This document shows, one piece after another, positions 25,927 to 35,399 of a stretch of DNA of 54,535 bases. Every line of letters begins with the position of its first letter. Position 1 is the first letter of the stretch. The position numbers and the translations under genes are program-made. The DNA is taken from positions 1-54,535 of the forward strand of contig JAUWQD010000015.1 in the NCBI GenBank assembly GCA_030611265.1, read 5' to 3'. The DNA comes from Methanosarcinaceae archaeon. Lineage in GTDB: Archaea; Halobacteriota; Methanosarcinia; Methanosarcinales; Methanosarcinaceae. Below the pieces are notes generated by a model. That model was not told the origin of the DNA. It searched no databases and saw only the letters and a program-made list of their open reading frames with translations.

Positions 25927-27321
25927 TTATCGTTTTGAGTTGCGGATCTGCATACCGATCATCTCATCAAGTTTCCGGATAAATTCATCCTTTGCAACGA
26001 TCGGAATTGTAGCACCTGCCGCAATATCGTGCCCGCCGCCTGCACCGCCAACTTCAGCCGAGATTTTGGACATTGCTTCAGACAGGTTCAACCCCTTTCG
26101 TATCAGATCCTGCGTACCGCGCGCAGATACTTTGACACCACCATCCGTATCCGCAAATGCGATGATCGGAAGACTGCGGTCGCTGGTTATTGATGTACTC
26201 ATACCTGCGATTATTCCTACGATGGTTTCACGTATACTTGACCCTGCATCAAAATACTGAAGGTTTGTGAGTTTCGTGAGTCCCTGCTCTTTGACGAACA
26301 TCAAACCTTCTACAAGATTTTTTCTGTGCTCGGCAAGTAGTTTACGCGCCTGCTCGTATGCATCCCCGCGATCACCCATGCATACTGCAAGTCCAATATC
26401 GGCATGGTCATAGCGTGCTGTGGCATTGAGTAATGTGGAGTATTCTGATGCGTCACGCATCTCTGTGCCCTCACCTTCTTTTAGCAGTGTATATACCTCA
26501 CCGATCAGCCGCTCGATCTTGTAAGGGGGAAGCCCTGCATTGAGGCAGTATTGTACAAGTGCAGATACAACCTTCTGCTTTTCACCCTGCTCAAAATCAA
26601 TCCATCTCCTCCAGCGTTCATCACCGCTAAACCTGATTCCCTGTTTATGAAGAAACTCGATACAGGCATCTTCACTTCCTGTAAGTCCTGGAATGTATGG
26701 GTCAGATGCAAATTGTAGAAGTTTGAATACCGGGCGGGTCTGCTTGCCAAAGAGTGTGATATCTTTTTCAAATTTCAGGACATTGCTGTTTGCCCCTTCC
26801 TCCAGTATCAGGCGATTTATGCCGGTAAGGTATCCTTTTTTCATGTGCTGGAGATCACCCATTGCCCCAACTATCGCAAGGTCGGCAAGATCACGGTTAT
26901 CACCAAGCGCGCTTGCTAATATGTACGTAGTTCCCGACCCGCTCAGTTCATACGAACCGTTCGCACCAAACAGGTGCGGATTGAGGTGATTTTGCATCTC
27001 GCCTCTTGGCTGGTGATGGTCTGAAACAATAGCATTGATGCCGTGTGACTGTATGGAGTCGAGCATCCCGCTTCCAAGGTCTGTGAATATCACAAGTGAA
27101 TGATCCTGGTTTGCAAGGTCAGCAATGATTGTGTCATCCAGTTGTTTCACAAAACGCGCGGAATAGTCAATCCCCATCCGATCAAGCGCAGTGCAGATTA
27201 TTGCTGCTGATGTTAGCCCATCGGCATCGATGTGGGATACGATATGTATGGAACTGTGTTTCTTGATCTCCTCTGCACATTGCGCTGCACGTTCCTTCAT
27301 CTGATGCATTGTCTCTAACAT
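25927..27321 (-). CDS. RecJ-like DHH-family exonuclease
   Basis: This 464-residue protein has the DHH phosphoesterase motifs: IVSHIDADGLTSA, VIFTDLGSGM, IVSDHHQPRGE, and the DHHA1 end GGAGGGHDIAAGATIP. Archaeal proteins of this group (RecJ/GAN-type) degrade single-stranded DNA or RNA and may work with the replication helicase. The gene follows a PD-(D/E)xK-like gene on the same strand, suggesting a joint DNA-repair role. Confidence 0.92.
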   Translation of the reverse strand: MLETMHQMKERAAQCAEEIKKHSSIHIVSHIDADGLTSAAIICTALDRMGIDYSARFVKQLDDTIIADLANQDHSLVIFTDLGSGMLDSIQSHGINAIVSDHHQPRGEMQNHLNPHLFGANGSYELSGSGTTYILASALGDNRDLADLAIVGAMGDLQHMKKGYLTGINRLILEEGANSNVLKFEKDITLFGKQTRPVFKLLQFASDPYIPGLTGSEDACIEFLHKQGIRFSGDERWRRWIDFEQGEKQKVVSALVQYCLNAGLPPYKIERLIGEVYTLLKEGEGTEMRDASEYSTLLNATARYDHADIGLAVCMGDRGDAYEQARKLLAEHRKNLVEGLMFVKEQGLTKLTNLQYFDAGSSIRETIVGIIAGMSTSITSDRSLPIIAFADTDGGVKVSARGTQDLIRKGLNLSEAMSKISAEVGGAGGGHDIAAGATIPIVAKDEFIRKLDEMIGMQIRNSKR

Positions 27322-27369
27322 ATCGAATCCATTGCTCCTTAAAACTTATATCCGGTGGTAATACTTGTA

Positions 27370-27870
27370 TCACATGATGATACGTTCGCCGCCCCTCCAC
27401 TTTGCAGGGTCTATAATGTACTTTGCACCATCCCTTTCCATCTCAGGATAATTCTGTATATCATCAACAGTGATCTTGACCACGCCATCTGTAGAGTATA
27501 ATCTTTCAAGTTCGACCCACGGAATGATATGGGCTTTTCTGGCGCGCCCGACACCCATCCGCAGTTCCACTGCCAAAAAACCGGTACGTCCGGACTTTTT
27601 CAGGAAATCGGATATGCGTACGATCTGGTGTACACCATTCTTATCCACTGTGAAATGCTGGGTGAAGTATAAAGCATTTGCACCTTTGTCAACTGAAATA
27701 CTCTTGCACTCGATACCCAAATAATAATCAGGGTGCAGGGAATCTACCAACACATCCAGAAACTGCGGTGTGAACCTGTGTTGTTTGAGGCGGTGTGAGA
27801 TCCCTTTTATACCTGTTTGCTTAAAATATGTGTTGAATGATTGTACCAATACTCTTTCAAATTCAGTCAT
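27370..27870 (-). CDS. Predicted PD-(D/E)xK-type nuclease
   Basis: This 166-residue basic protein contains FLDVLVDSLHPDYYLGIECKSI, in which D (VDSLHPDYY) and ECK form a plausible PD-(D/E)xK core, and then a strand-rich middle (TGFLAVELRMGVGRARKAHII). It resembles Holliday-junction-resolvase-like and restriction-like folds, but I cannot name the family. It lies 48 bases upstream of the RecJ-like gene and is probably co-transcribed. Confidence 0.6.
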   Translation of the reverse strand: MTEFERVLVQSFNTYFKQTGIKGISHRLKQHRFTPQFLDVLVDSLHPDYYLGIECKSISVDKGANALYFTQHFTVDKNGVHQIVRISDFLKKSGRTGFLAVELRMGVGRARKAHIIPWVELERLYSTDGVVKITVDDIQNYPEMERDGAKYIIDPAKWRGGERIIM

Positions 27871-27887
27871 GCGTCGCCCATTGGATG

Positions 27888-27952
27888 GAGGATTTCTATA
27901 GAGGATTTCTATAGAAATTCTCGATTGAAATTCTCGATTGAAATCCTTGATT
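27888..27952. repeat. 13-bp tandem repeat, five units
   Basis: Five consecutive 13-base units: gaggatttctata twice, gaaattctcgatt twice, and gaaatccttgatt once. The units are related, so the array grew by duplication with one switch in type. It lies just upstream of the nuclease gene's start, on the side where its promoter should be. Confidence 0.8.
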
Positions 27953-28039
27953 TTTTAGTGTCAGATATCCCTGAATGATATTAAATGTTGCTTTATGGTG
28001 CTATAATAATGTGATAACATATTTGCGTTAAGTTGATGT

Positions 28040-28060
28040 ACCTAAAGTACAACTTAAGGT
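28040..28060. promoter_or_regulatory. Palindrome overlapping the ribosome-binding site of the next gene
   Basis: The arms ACCTaAAGT and ACTTaAGGT are exact complements apart from the central A/A, around a three-base centre. The right arm includes the aaggt that would serve as ribosome-binding site for ATG 28064. It could be a repressor operator or an mRNA hairpin that hides the site. Confidence 0.45.
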
Positions 28061-28063
28061 GTG

Positions 28064-28249
28064 ATGAACAAAAAACAACTTGAAATTATCTCAGCAATCG
28101 GCTCGACCCTGATATTCGTAGTGCTCCTTGTAGGAGTAAATGTTGGCGGTATGGTGCAAAAGGAATATGGTTTTGTTGCTGCAATGGTGATATTTATAGT
28201 AGTCACATCAATGCTGGGCATTAAATTGACTGAAATCCCGGATAATTGA
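28064..28249 (+). CDS. Small two-helix membrane protein
   Basis: This 61-residue protein has two hydrophobic segments (SAIGSTLIFVVLLVGVNV and FVAAMVIFIVVTSMLGI) and short charged ends. aaggtg precedes the ATG by one to four bases. No family is recognised. It lies just ahead of the YjbQ-type gene and may be translated with it. Confidence 0.6.
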   Translation: MNKKQLEIISAIGSTLIFVVLLVGVNVGGMVQKEYGFVAAMVIFIVVTSMLGIKLTEIPDN

Positions 28250-28284
28250 AGACATTATGAATATTGTATAATGGATTGATTCCA

Positions 28285-28722
28285 ATGGCAGTGGTTACTA
28301 AATACCTCAATTTTGATACGAAGGGTAACACCGATATTGTCGATATCACGGATGATGTCGCAATGGCAGTTAAGGATTCAGGGATCGACGATGGTATCGT
28401 TACAGTCTTTGCACCGGGCTCCACTATGGCAGTGACAACTCTTGAATATGAACCCGGGCTGGTATTTGACCTGACACAAGCACTTGAGAGGATTGCACCG
28501 CAAGGTATTGTCTACCAACATAATGAACGCTGGCATGACGGCAATGGTCATTCACATGTGCGCGCATCCCTGCTGGGACAAAGTGAATCGTTCCCGATAA
28601 TTGATGGCGTGGTCGCACTAGGGACATGGCAGCAGATCATCTGCATCGATCTGGATAACAGACCACGATCTCGGAAATTGATCGTTCAGATCGTTGGGGA
28701 ATGCTTGTTTATCACCTGTTAG
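28285..28722 (+). CDS. YjbQ/UPF0047-family protein
   Basis: This 145-residue protein has the YjbQ pattern: GIVTVFAPGSTMAVTTLEYEPG, YQHNERWHDGNGHSHVRASLLG with its metal-binding histidines, and GTWQQIICIDLDNRPRSRKL. Members show weak thiamine-phosphate synthase activity, but the true role is unsettled. I start at ATG 28285; an upstream start at 28264 would add seven residues. Confidence 0.9.
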   Translation: MAVVTKYLNFDTKGNTDIVDITDDVAMAVKDSGIDDGIVTVFAPGSTMAVTTLEYEPGLVFDLTQALERIAPQGIVYQHNERWHDGNGHSHVRASLLGQSESFPIIDGVVALGTWQQIICIDLDNRPRSRKLIVQIVGECLFITC

Positions 28723-29136
28723 ATACCAGTTGCCGGGAAGAGTAGAAGTATATCTTTCAGTAATCAATTTTATAGCATATGAGTTGATTGCTGCTGTTTT
28801 GTGGAAAATTGAGAAACATAAACTGAATACAACTTACAAGAAAATCCTCGCTATGCTCGGATTAACTTGCACTATATGTTTATAAAACATATACTATAAA
28901 AAATTAATACGAGACGCATCCAAGATATATGAAGTGGAGATGATGTGCGGATGGTTCGGCATAATGGCATTGTAGAAAACAATCATAAATGGAGTAGAAT
29001 GCATACCAGAAGACGTACAGGACGAACTAAATAATGATATGGGAAAGTATGGCGCACTGACGGCTGTGTCACCAAATCTGGAACATGGCTTAATATGATT
29101 GAATTTGCCAACCACAGAATGACGCCATAGAAATGC
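28723..29136. other. Gene-free region with structured repeat
   Basis: No convincing gene is present. A short frame at 28694-28885 mostly overlaps yjbQ and the repeat and is not supported. The region holds copy R1 of the two-hairpin repeat and AT-rich DNA. Confidence 0.4.
28841..28893. repeat. Two-hairpin repeat, copy R1
   Basis: Stem 1 is AATCC/GGATT around tcgctatgctc. The linker aacttgcact follows, then stem 2 ATATGTTT/AAACATAT around ata. The same layout occurs at 44841-44892 (R2) and 49997-50050 (R3), with different but still complementary bases in the stems. Confidence 0.7.
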
Positions 29137-30291
29137 TCACAGCCCCTGCATATCCTTAAGCCCGTGCCCTGTCGCAATGCACACAACCGTCTGCCCGACA
29201 AGCACATCTTTAATCTTGCGTGCACCTGCATACGAAACCGCACCGCTTGGCTCGACCAGTATCCCATGCCTTGCGAGTTCACCCCTTGCTGCAATTATTT
29301 CATCATCACTGACACTAACGCCCAGACCATCCGATTCCCGCATAGCCTTAAGTGCAGCAAGACCATCAATGGGGTCTCCGCAGGCGATCGCTGTGGCAAT
29401 GGTCATTGGGTTATCAATGGGTTCGATAGACTGTGTACCGTTCTCCCACGCTTTGACAACACAATTGCACTCCTCCGCCTGAACTCCGATTATACGCGGA
29501 ATGCGCTCTGTCATCCCGACACCCACCATGTCCCGGAACGCCTCATACAAACTCCATAGCAGTGTACCGTTCCCGATCGGTGCTATCACATAATCAGGCA
29601 CTTTCCAATACAACTGATCCAGTATCTCAAATCCAACTGTTTTCGTACCTTCACATCTCCATGGATAATCGCCTGTCAGGAACGAATCATTATTATTACG
29701 AACGTAATTCTCTGCTTCTTTCATGGCAATGCAATAATCGTCATCAACCATGCGCACATCAGCACCATGTGCCCGCATCTGTGCAACTTTTACATCAGCC
29801 GCGACATCTGCAACAAAAACAACACATTCCATGTTTGAAAAAGCCGCATAGGCTGCGATCGAAGAGCCCATGTTGCCTGTGGATGCCACAACCACCTTCT
29901 TTTTTCCAAGTTCAAGAGCCTTTGTTATCTCAAGGGATGAGCCGCGGTCCTTGAAAGAACCGGTCGGATTTTGTGCCTCGTATTTGAAGTACAGATCTGC
30001 GGCTCTTATCGATTGGGTAAGTGCAGGATGCTCAAGTAGCGGTGTTGCACCTTCCCCCAAAGTAACAAGTGATGACAGGTCAGATACCGGCAGGAACGGC
30101 CAGTATTTCCAATGAGTCGGTGTGTCACGCCTGAAACTGTCGGATATTATCTCTTTTTTGATGGACTCGTAATCATATTCGGCATCAAGTGCAGAGCCGC
30201 ATTTTTGACATCGCATTATTTGAAGTGATTCCACTTCTTCCGGCAGGTATGTTGCATCGCATCCAAAACAACGATAAAACTTGACGTACAC
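29137..30291 (-). CDS. thrC: Threonine synthase
   Basis: This 384-residue enzyme starts with a zinc-ribbon-like CFGC...CQKC segment and contains NPTGSFKDRG with the PLP lysine, VVASTGNMGSSIAAYAA, and IGNGTLLWSL. It converts O-phosphohomoserine to threonine. I choose GTG 30291, which has GGAG eight bases upstream; starting at 30378 would add 29 residues with no match to the family. Confidence 0.93.
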   Translation of the reverse strand: MYVKFYRCFGCDATYLPEEVESLQIMRCQKCGSALDAEYDYESIKKEIISDSFRRDTPTHWKYWPFLPVSDLSSLVTLGEGATPLLEHPALTQSIRAADLYFKYEAQNPTGSFKDRGSSLEITKALELGKKKVVVASTGNMGSSIAAYAAFSNMECVVFVADVAADVKVAQMRAHGADVRMVDDDYCIAMKEAENYVRNNNDSFLTGDYPWRCEGTKTVGFEILDQLYWKVPDYVIAPIGNGTLLWSLYEAFRDMVGVGMTERIPRIIGVQAEECNCVVKAWENGTQSIEPIDNPMTIATAIACGDPIDGLAALKAMRESDGLGVSVSDDEIIAARGELARHGILVEPSGAVSYAGARKIKDVLVGQTVVCIATGHGLKDMQGL

Positions 30292-30374
30292 GTTCTCATC
30301 TCCAAGATATAAATACAAACACAGATTGGATGCAATGTGTTTAAAATTTTTCGATTGGACCTGCGTGCCAATTT

Positions 30375-31187
30375 TCAAAAGAATCTGGATGCAAGCGACA
30401 CTTTCGCACTACACGCACTGCACATTTCCGAAAAATTGCAATGCTCGCAAAGCGAACTCTCCTTCTTATCGGGCATTGTACCGTCTTTGATCTTTTTCAC
30501 ACGATTCCCAATCTTCAATATCTGCCGCCTGTCATTAGCCCGAACAATAACCTTTCTGACAATGCCATATCTTGCGTATTCCACAAAACCATATTCAACA
30601 GTTTTTCTGTATTCCTCTTCAACAAGCATTGCAAGTGCGCCGACGTGCAGCCGATCATTGTTCCATACTCCGTTTTCGGGATATTTTCCGGTTTTTATGA
30701 CCGATGGAACAACATTTCCATCATGACAAACAAGTTTAGCAGGCATACCCGATAATCCAATGCGCTCAGAATACAGTATGGGGTCTGTTTTCACAGGATC
30801 GATACAACTGAGTAACTCCTCTTTTCCGTGCTCATTGATGGCTGATGCAAGATTAGTGCCAATCTGTTTGATACATTCCGAAACCGCAGACCTTGCATCT
30901 TCCATCAGTTCCGGAGATGCACCTTCGAGTTCACCCGGGTGGATGAGTTCAATATTGTCACAAACACGACAAAGTTCGGTTTCAAGGCTCTCGACCACAC
31001 TCTCAACCATACCCTCGGCGTTTGACGAATACGCGCTGACAATATCCGGATAAGCAAAGGCAAGTTCTTTTATGAGCAAACTTTCAATATATTGAGATGA
31101 TACGTCAGGCATGAGTTCGTGCCCCCGATACAAGTAATACACCTGTCTGGGACATCGGAAATACATGAGCAGTTCGGAAACATTCAT
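30375..31187 (-). CDS. Cas4-like (Dna2/RecB-type) Fe-S protein with eroded nuclease motifs
   Basis: This 270-residue protein has the Cas4 cysteine layout: YFRCPRQVYYLY near the N-terminus and CEHCNFSEMCSAC near the C-terminus, which together bind a 4Fe-4S cluster. In active Cas4, the middle reads about GxxD then ExK. Here it is GLSGMPAKLV and SVIKTGK, so both acidic residues look absent. It may bind DNA or the cluster without cutting. There is no CRISPR array or other cas gene in the window. Its end lies 84 bases from the thrC start. Confidence 0.75.
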   Translation of the reverse strand: MNVSELLMYFRCPRQVYYLYRGHELMPDVSSQYIESLLIKELAFAYPDIVSAYSSNAEGMVESVVESLETELCRVCDNIELIHPGELEGASPELMEDARSAVSECIKQIGTNLASAINEHGKEELLSCIDPVKTDPILYSERIGLSGMPAKLVCHDGNVVPSVIKTGKYPENGVWNNDRLHVGALAMLVEEEYRKTVEYGFVEYARYGIVRKVIVRANDRRQILKIGNRVKKIKDGTMPDKKESSLCEHCNFSEMCSACSAKVSLASRFF

Positions 31188-31350
31188 CTTAATTTCATCA
31201 TTTTGTCGAAGCATATTCTACTGTTGATGGCAGACATATTATAAAAGATTGAATATTTGATGAAAACTAAAGCAGAAATACATTTCGGCAATGAACGAAC
31301 TCGCATTCGTTAAATATATATGCAAATCTCACATCTATGTTAAATGTAAC

Positions 31351-32091
31351 ATGACAGGTAACGAGTTGCATGACAGTATTCGCCAGCGATTGTCTGAAAA
31401 AATGGCAGGCGAGATCACACTGTCTGAAAAACCGGGCGAAGCACTGAAAAAATGGAGGTTGAACTTTGAGATTGCGCAAACCGACCTCTCCAGTTATCTG
31501 GTCGTATCACCATCTGTCATAAGCGATTATGAAAGCGGTAGACGAAAATCTCCAGGTACAATGATCGTGAGCAAGATCGTTAAAGCATTGTTGGATATTG
31601 ATTCAGAACGTGGCGGTCAGAAGATACATGCATATGAAGGCATGCTCTATACCGAAAGCACATCAAAAGCTGTGTACACCACATACGAATATACATATCC
31701 GATACAGATCGCAAAACTTGCATCTTTGATCGAGGCTGATACTGTATATAAGGGAATTGAGAAACCATTGTACGGTTTTACGGTAATCGACAGTAAAAAA
31801 GCAATCACTGAACTTTCATCACACGAGTTCCAAAACCTCTATGGCTGGAGCACAGAACGTGCAATGATCTTTACAAGAGTGTCCACGGGCAAATCTCCGA
31901 TGGTGGCAATCCGTGTAACAAACCTAAAACCCGGTGCCGTCATAATTCACGGACTGCGCGGAAATGAAGTTGATCCAATGGCTAAAAAGATGGCAGAGAT
32001 CGATAGGATTCCGCTTCTTGCGACCACGATGGACCTTGATAAGTTGATAGAAAACCTGAAAAAATACAGTAAATACAATTCAATTGAATAA
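31351..32091 (+). CDS. XRE-type transcription regulator of the mevalonate genes (inferred)
   Basis: This 246-residue protein has a helix-turn-helix domain (about 25-80, TDLSSYLVVSPSVISDYESGRR, in pieces) and a C-terminal domain (YGFTVIDSKKAI, WSTERAMIFTRVSTGKSPMVAIRVT) like the archaeal COG1709 regulators. It ends 33 bases before the HMG-CoA synthase gene on the same strand. Control of that operon is likely but inferred. The frame is open upstream to 31291; I take ATG 31351. Confidence 0.85.
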   Translation: MTGNELHDSIRQRLSEKMAGEITLSEKPGEALKKWRLNFEIAQTDLSSYLVVSPSVISDYESGRRKSPGTMIVSKIVKALLDIDSERGGQKIHAYEGMLYTESTSKAVYTTYEYTYPIQIAKLASLIEADTVYKGIEKPLYGFTVIDSKKAITELSSHEFQNLYGWSTERAMIFTRVSTGKSPMVAIRVTNLKPGAVIIHGLRGNEVDPMAKKMAEIDRIPLLATTMDLDKLIENLKKYSKYNSIE

Positions 32092-32124
32092 TCCGTTAAA
32101 GTAATAAATTGATAGGTGAAGAAA

Positions 32125-33174
32125 ATGAGTGTTGGTATTGTATCATACGGCGCCTATATTCCAAGATACAGAATAAAGGTAGAAGACATCGCCCGTGTTT
32201 GGGGCGATGATGCAGACATTCTCATGGCAGGTCTGATGGTTAACGAAAAATCAGTACCTGACCTTGATGAGGATACAGCAACCATAGCAGTGGAAGCCGC
32301 AAGGTCTGCGATTATTCGAAGTGACATTGATGCGCAGCGTATCGGTGCAGTGTACACGGGATCAGAGAGTCATCCGTATGCTGTAAAACCCACAAGTACG
32401 ATCGTTGCCGAGGCTGTTGGTGCAACCCCTGTAATGACTGCTGCGGATTTTGAATTCGCATGTAAGGCAGGTACTGCAGCAATTCAGGCATGTATGGGTC
32501 TTGTGGGCTCGGGTATGATCGATCTTGGTCTTGCGATAGGTGCGGATGTTTCACAGGGCGCACCGGGCGATGCTCTTGAATATACTGCGGCTGCGGGCGG
32601 AGTTGCCTATGTTATCGGTAATAAGGAATCCGAACTTGCAGCGATCATTGAAGATACATATTCATTTACAACAGATATTCCTGATTTTTGGAGACGTGAA
32701 GGCATGCCGTATCCCGAACACGGTGGTCGGTTCACAGGTGAGCCGGGTTATTTCAAACACGTGACAAGTGCTGCGAACGGGCTTATGGAAAAGATCGATA
32801 CAAAACCTTCCGATTACGATTACGCGGTTTTCCACCAGCCAAATGGAAAATTCCCAACGCGTGTTGCAAAGATGCTGGGATTTAGCAAAGAACAGATCAA
32901 AACCGGATTGGTTGTGCCAAGACTTGGGAACACCTATTCCGGTTCATGCATGATGGGAATTGCAGCAACACTCGACATGGCACAACCCGGTGACAGGATA
33001 TTTGCCACTGCCTTTGGATCAGGTGCTGGTGGTGATGCTTTCAGTATTACGGTAACGGACAGGATAGAGGAGATCCGAAACGGTGCACCGGGTGTGGAAG
33101 ACCTGTTGAAAGATCCGATATACATGGACTATGCAATGTACGCCAAGCATAAAGGTAAAATTAAACTCGGATAA
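32125..33174 (+). CDS. Hydroxymethylglutaryl-CoA synthase
   Basis: This 349-residue enzyme has the archaeal HMG-CoA synthase residues: Glu in [13 protein letters not shown], catalytic Cys in [13 protein letters not shown], and His in [10 protein letters not shown]. It condenses acetoacetyl-CoA and acetyl-CoA for isoprenoid (membrane lipid) synthesis. GGTGA precedes ATG 32125. Thiolase and DUF35 genes follow directly; these three proteins form one complex in studied methanogens. Confidence 0.95.
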   Translation: MSVGIVSYGAYIPRYRIKVEDIARVWGDDADILMAGLMVNEKSVPDLDEDTATIAVEAARSAIIRSDIDAQRIGAVYTGSESHPYAVKPTSTIVAEAVGATPVMTAADFEFACKAGTAAIQACMGLVGSGMIDLGLAIGADVSQGAPGDALEYTAAAGGVAYVIGNKESELAAIIEDTYSFTTDIPDFWRREGMPYPEHGGRFTGEPGYFKHVTSAANGLMEKIDTKPSDYDYAVFHQPNGKFPTRVAKMLGFSKEQIKTGLVVPRLGNTYSGSCMMGIAATLDMAQPGDRIFATAFGSGAGGDAFSITVTDRIEEIRNGAPGVEDLLKDPIYMDYAMYAKHKGKIKLG

Positions 33175-33184
33175 GGTGTCAATC

Positions 33185-34357
33185 ATGAGAGACGTAGCAA
33201 TTATTGGAGTAAAAAACACAAACTTTGGGGAGATGTGGGAGAAGTCATTGAGGGATATCTTTGTAGAAGCAGGTGTTGGAGCACTCAAAGACGCAGGTGT
33301 TGCCGGAGAGGATATCAGCAGCATGTATGTCGGGAACATGAGCAGTGGTCAGTTCGTTGACCAGGAACATGTAGGCGCATTAATCGCTGATTATTCAGGA
33401 CTTGCAAGAAACCTTCATGTACCGGCAACTCGTGTCGAGGCTGCATGTGCTTCCGGAGGATTGGCACTCCGTCAGGGTATATTGGCGGTTGCATCTGGAT
33501 ATGAGGATATTGTTGTTGCAGCAGGTGTTGAGAAGATGACGGACATATCTGCATCAAGCGCATCAACTGCCCTGGCTGCGGCGGCGGACCGTGAATGGGA
33601 AGGCATTATGGGTGCTACATTCCCAGGATTGTATGCAATGATCGCGCGTATGCATATGGATAAGTACGGGACTACAAGCGAGCAACTTGCAGAGGTGGCT
33701 GTCAAGAATCACTTTAACGGTTCGATGAATCCAATCGCCCAGTACAAGAATAAGATCAGTGTGGATGCGGTATTGAGATCCATTATGGTGGCTGACCCAT
33801 TGCATATTTTTGATTGTTCCCCGATATCCGACGGTGCTTCAGCACTTGTTCTGGCGCCTGCGGACATTGCACATGAATATACGGACACACCGATCTACAT
33901 AAAAGCGACTGCACAGGCAAGCGATACCATCGCATTGCATGACCGTCGTGACATCACTACACTGGATGCCACTGTGAGTGCCGCGAAAAAAGCGTATGAA
34001 ATGGCAAAGGTCACACCCGCAGATATTGATCTTGTCGAGGTACATGACTGCTTTACAATTGCTGAGATATGTGCCATCGAAGACCTTGGATTTGCAAAGA
34101 AGGGTGAAGGCGGCAAGGTGACAGCGGAAGGAGAGACTGCGATCGGCGGACGGATTCCTGTGAATACTTCAGGTGGACTGAAATCATGCGGACATCCGGT
34201 TGGTGCGACAGGTATCAAGCAGGCTGTTGAGATCACCCAACAACTGCGCGGTGAGGCAGGTAAGCGGCAGGTTGACGGGGCAGAGATAGGAATGACCCAT
34301 AATGTGGGCGGATCCGGTGCAACGGCTGTGATACATATTCTTTCGAGGAACAGGTGA
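33185..34357 (+). CDS. Acetyl-CoA C-acetyltransferase (thiolase)
   Basis: This 390-residue thiolase has the nucleophile in [14 protein letters not shown], ending motifs [15 protein letters not shown] and HNVGGSGAT. It makes acetoacetyl-CoA from two acetyl-CoA. ATG 33185 lies ten bases after the HMG-CoA synthase stop. The end overlaps the start region of the DUF35 gene. Confidence 0.95.
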   Translation: MRDVAIIGVKNTNFGEMWEKSLRDIFVEAGVGALKDAGVAGEDISSMYVGNMSSGQFVDQEHVGALIADYSGLARNLHVPATRVEAACASGGLALRQGILAVASGYEDIVVAAGVEKMTDISASSASTALAAAADREWEGIMGATFPGLYAMIARMHMDKYGTTSEQLAEVAVKNHFNGSMNPIAQYKNKISVDAVLRSIMVADPLHIFDCSPISDGASALVLAPADIAHEYTDTPIYIKATAQASDTIALHDRRDITTLDATVSAAKKAYEMAKVTPADIDLVEVHDCFTIAEICAIEDLGFAKKGEGGKVTAEGETAIGGRIPVNTSGGLKSCGHPVGATGIKQAVEITQQLRGEAGKRQVDGAEIGMTHNVGGSGATAVIHILSRNR

Positions 34358-34362
34358 TACAA

Positions 34363-34752
34363 ATGTCAGTTTCAAGATTCTGGAGAAAGCAGGTCAACAG
34401 GTACAACCTGATCGGGACACACTGCAGTGAATGCGACGAGTATTACTACCCCCCGCGAAACATGTGCCCTACATGCAGACGAGATGGTAAACTTGAATCA
34501 TATAAGTTCAAGGGCGATGGAGAGGTTGTCACCTATACCATCATTTACACGGCAGCCGAAGGGTTTGAACACCAGACTCCTTATGCGCTTGCAATTGTGA
34601 AATTGGATGAGGGACCACGTCTTACAAGTCAGATCGTAGCCGAACCCGAGGAAATGAAGATTGGAATGAGGGTTAAACCTGTTTTCAGGAAACTCGGTGA
34701 GGGCAGCGCGAGGGGTATGATATATTACGGTACCAAATTCATACCTGCATAG
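34363..34752 (+). CDS. DUF35 OB-fold/zinc-ribbon scaffold protein
   Basis: This 129-residue protein has a zinc ribbon ([18 protein letters not shown], two CxxC pairs) and an OB-fold ([30 protein letters not shown]). In methanogens this protein bridges thiolase and HMG-CoA synthase so that the unfavourable acetoacetyl-CoA is passed on directly. Position in the operon fits exactly. Confidence 0.93.
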   Translation: MSVSRFWRKQVNRYNLIGTHCSECDEYYYPPRNMCPTCRRDGKLESYKFKGDGEVVTYTIIYTAAEGFEHQTPYALAIVKLDEGPRLTSQIVAEPEEMKIGMRVKPVFRKLGEGSARGMIYYGTKFIPA

Positions 34753-35286
34753 ATGATAGAAATAGAAGTTAAAGCACGCGCCAACCATGAGCGGATAAGG
34801 GATCTGCTCAGGGATTATGGTGCGCGTGCAATTGGCGTGGAGCACCATTGCGATACTTATTATAACGCCCCACACCGTGATTTTTCAATTACTGACGAAG
34901 CACTACGGATACGTATCGTCAACGGGCGCGCGGTTCTTACCTACAAAGGCAGGAAACTTGATGCAGTTTCCAAAACTCGCGAGGAGTTCGAAACAGATGT
35001 TGACGGGAATACCATGCGCAGCATTTTGCTTTCACTCGGTTTTGTCGAGTCGGGAGTGGTCAGGAAAACGCGCGCAGTTTTTGAGTTCGAAAATCTTACG
35101 ATATGTCTTGATTCGGTTGATGGACTTGGCGAGTTCGTTGAGGTCGAGACTATTGTGGAGTCGGAATCGGACGTTGATGAATACAGGGGGCGCGTGTTTG
35201 GGTTTTTGGAGAAACTGGGGATTGGGCAGGGGGATTCGATTCGGGTTTCGTATTTGGAGATGTTGATAGATATGTTTAAAAAATAA
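34753..35286 (+). CDS. CYTH-domain (CyaB-like) protein
   Basis: This 177-residue protein begins MIEIEVKAR, the ExExK motif of CYTH enzymes, and continues TYKGRKLD, SVDGLGEFVEVE. CYTH proteins act on triphosphates (class IV adenylyl cyclase, thiamine triphosphatase or polyphosphatase); the archaeal function is open. It starts directly after the DUF35 stop, so it belongs to the mevalonate transcript. Confidence 0.9.
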   Translation: MIEIEVKARANHERIRDLLRDYGARAIGVEHHCDTYYNAPHRDFSITDEALRIRIVNGRAVLTYKGRKLDAVSKTREEFETDVDGNTMRSILLSLGFVESGVVRKTRAVFEFENLTICLDSVDGLGEFVEVETIVESESDVDEYRGRVFGFLEKLGIGQGDSIRVSYLEMLIDMFKK

Positions 35287-35399
35287 ATAATTATTATTGT
35301 GAATGTTATTGTCACAAAGCCTTTTACCGTCAACAAAAAGAATATATTATATGTAATCACTTGTGATTGATAAATTCTATAAGGAAATGGGATTTGTAA

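Noticed and set aside
28694-28885. 63-residue frame
   Set aside because: Overlaps the end of yjbQ and the repeat R1; no start signal.
30375-31187. Cas4-like gene as evidence of a CRISPR-Cas locus
   Set aside because: No array, Cas1 or Cas2 nearby, and the nuclease motif looks eroded.
34753-35286. CYTH protein as a cyclic-AMP-forming enzyme
   Set aside because: The fold is shared by triphosphatases, and nothing here indicates cAMP signalling.
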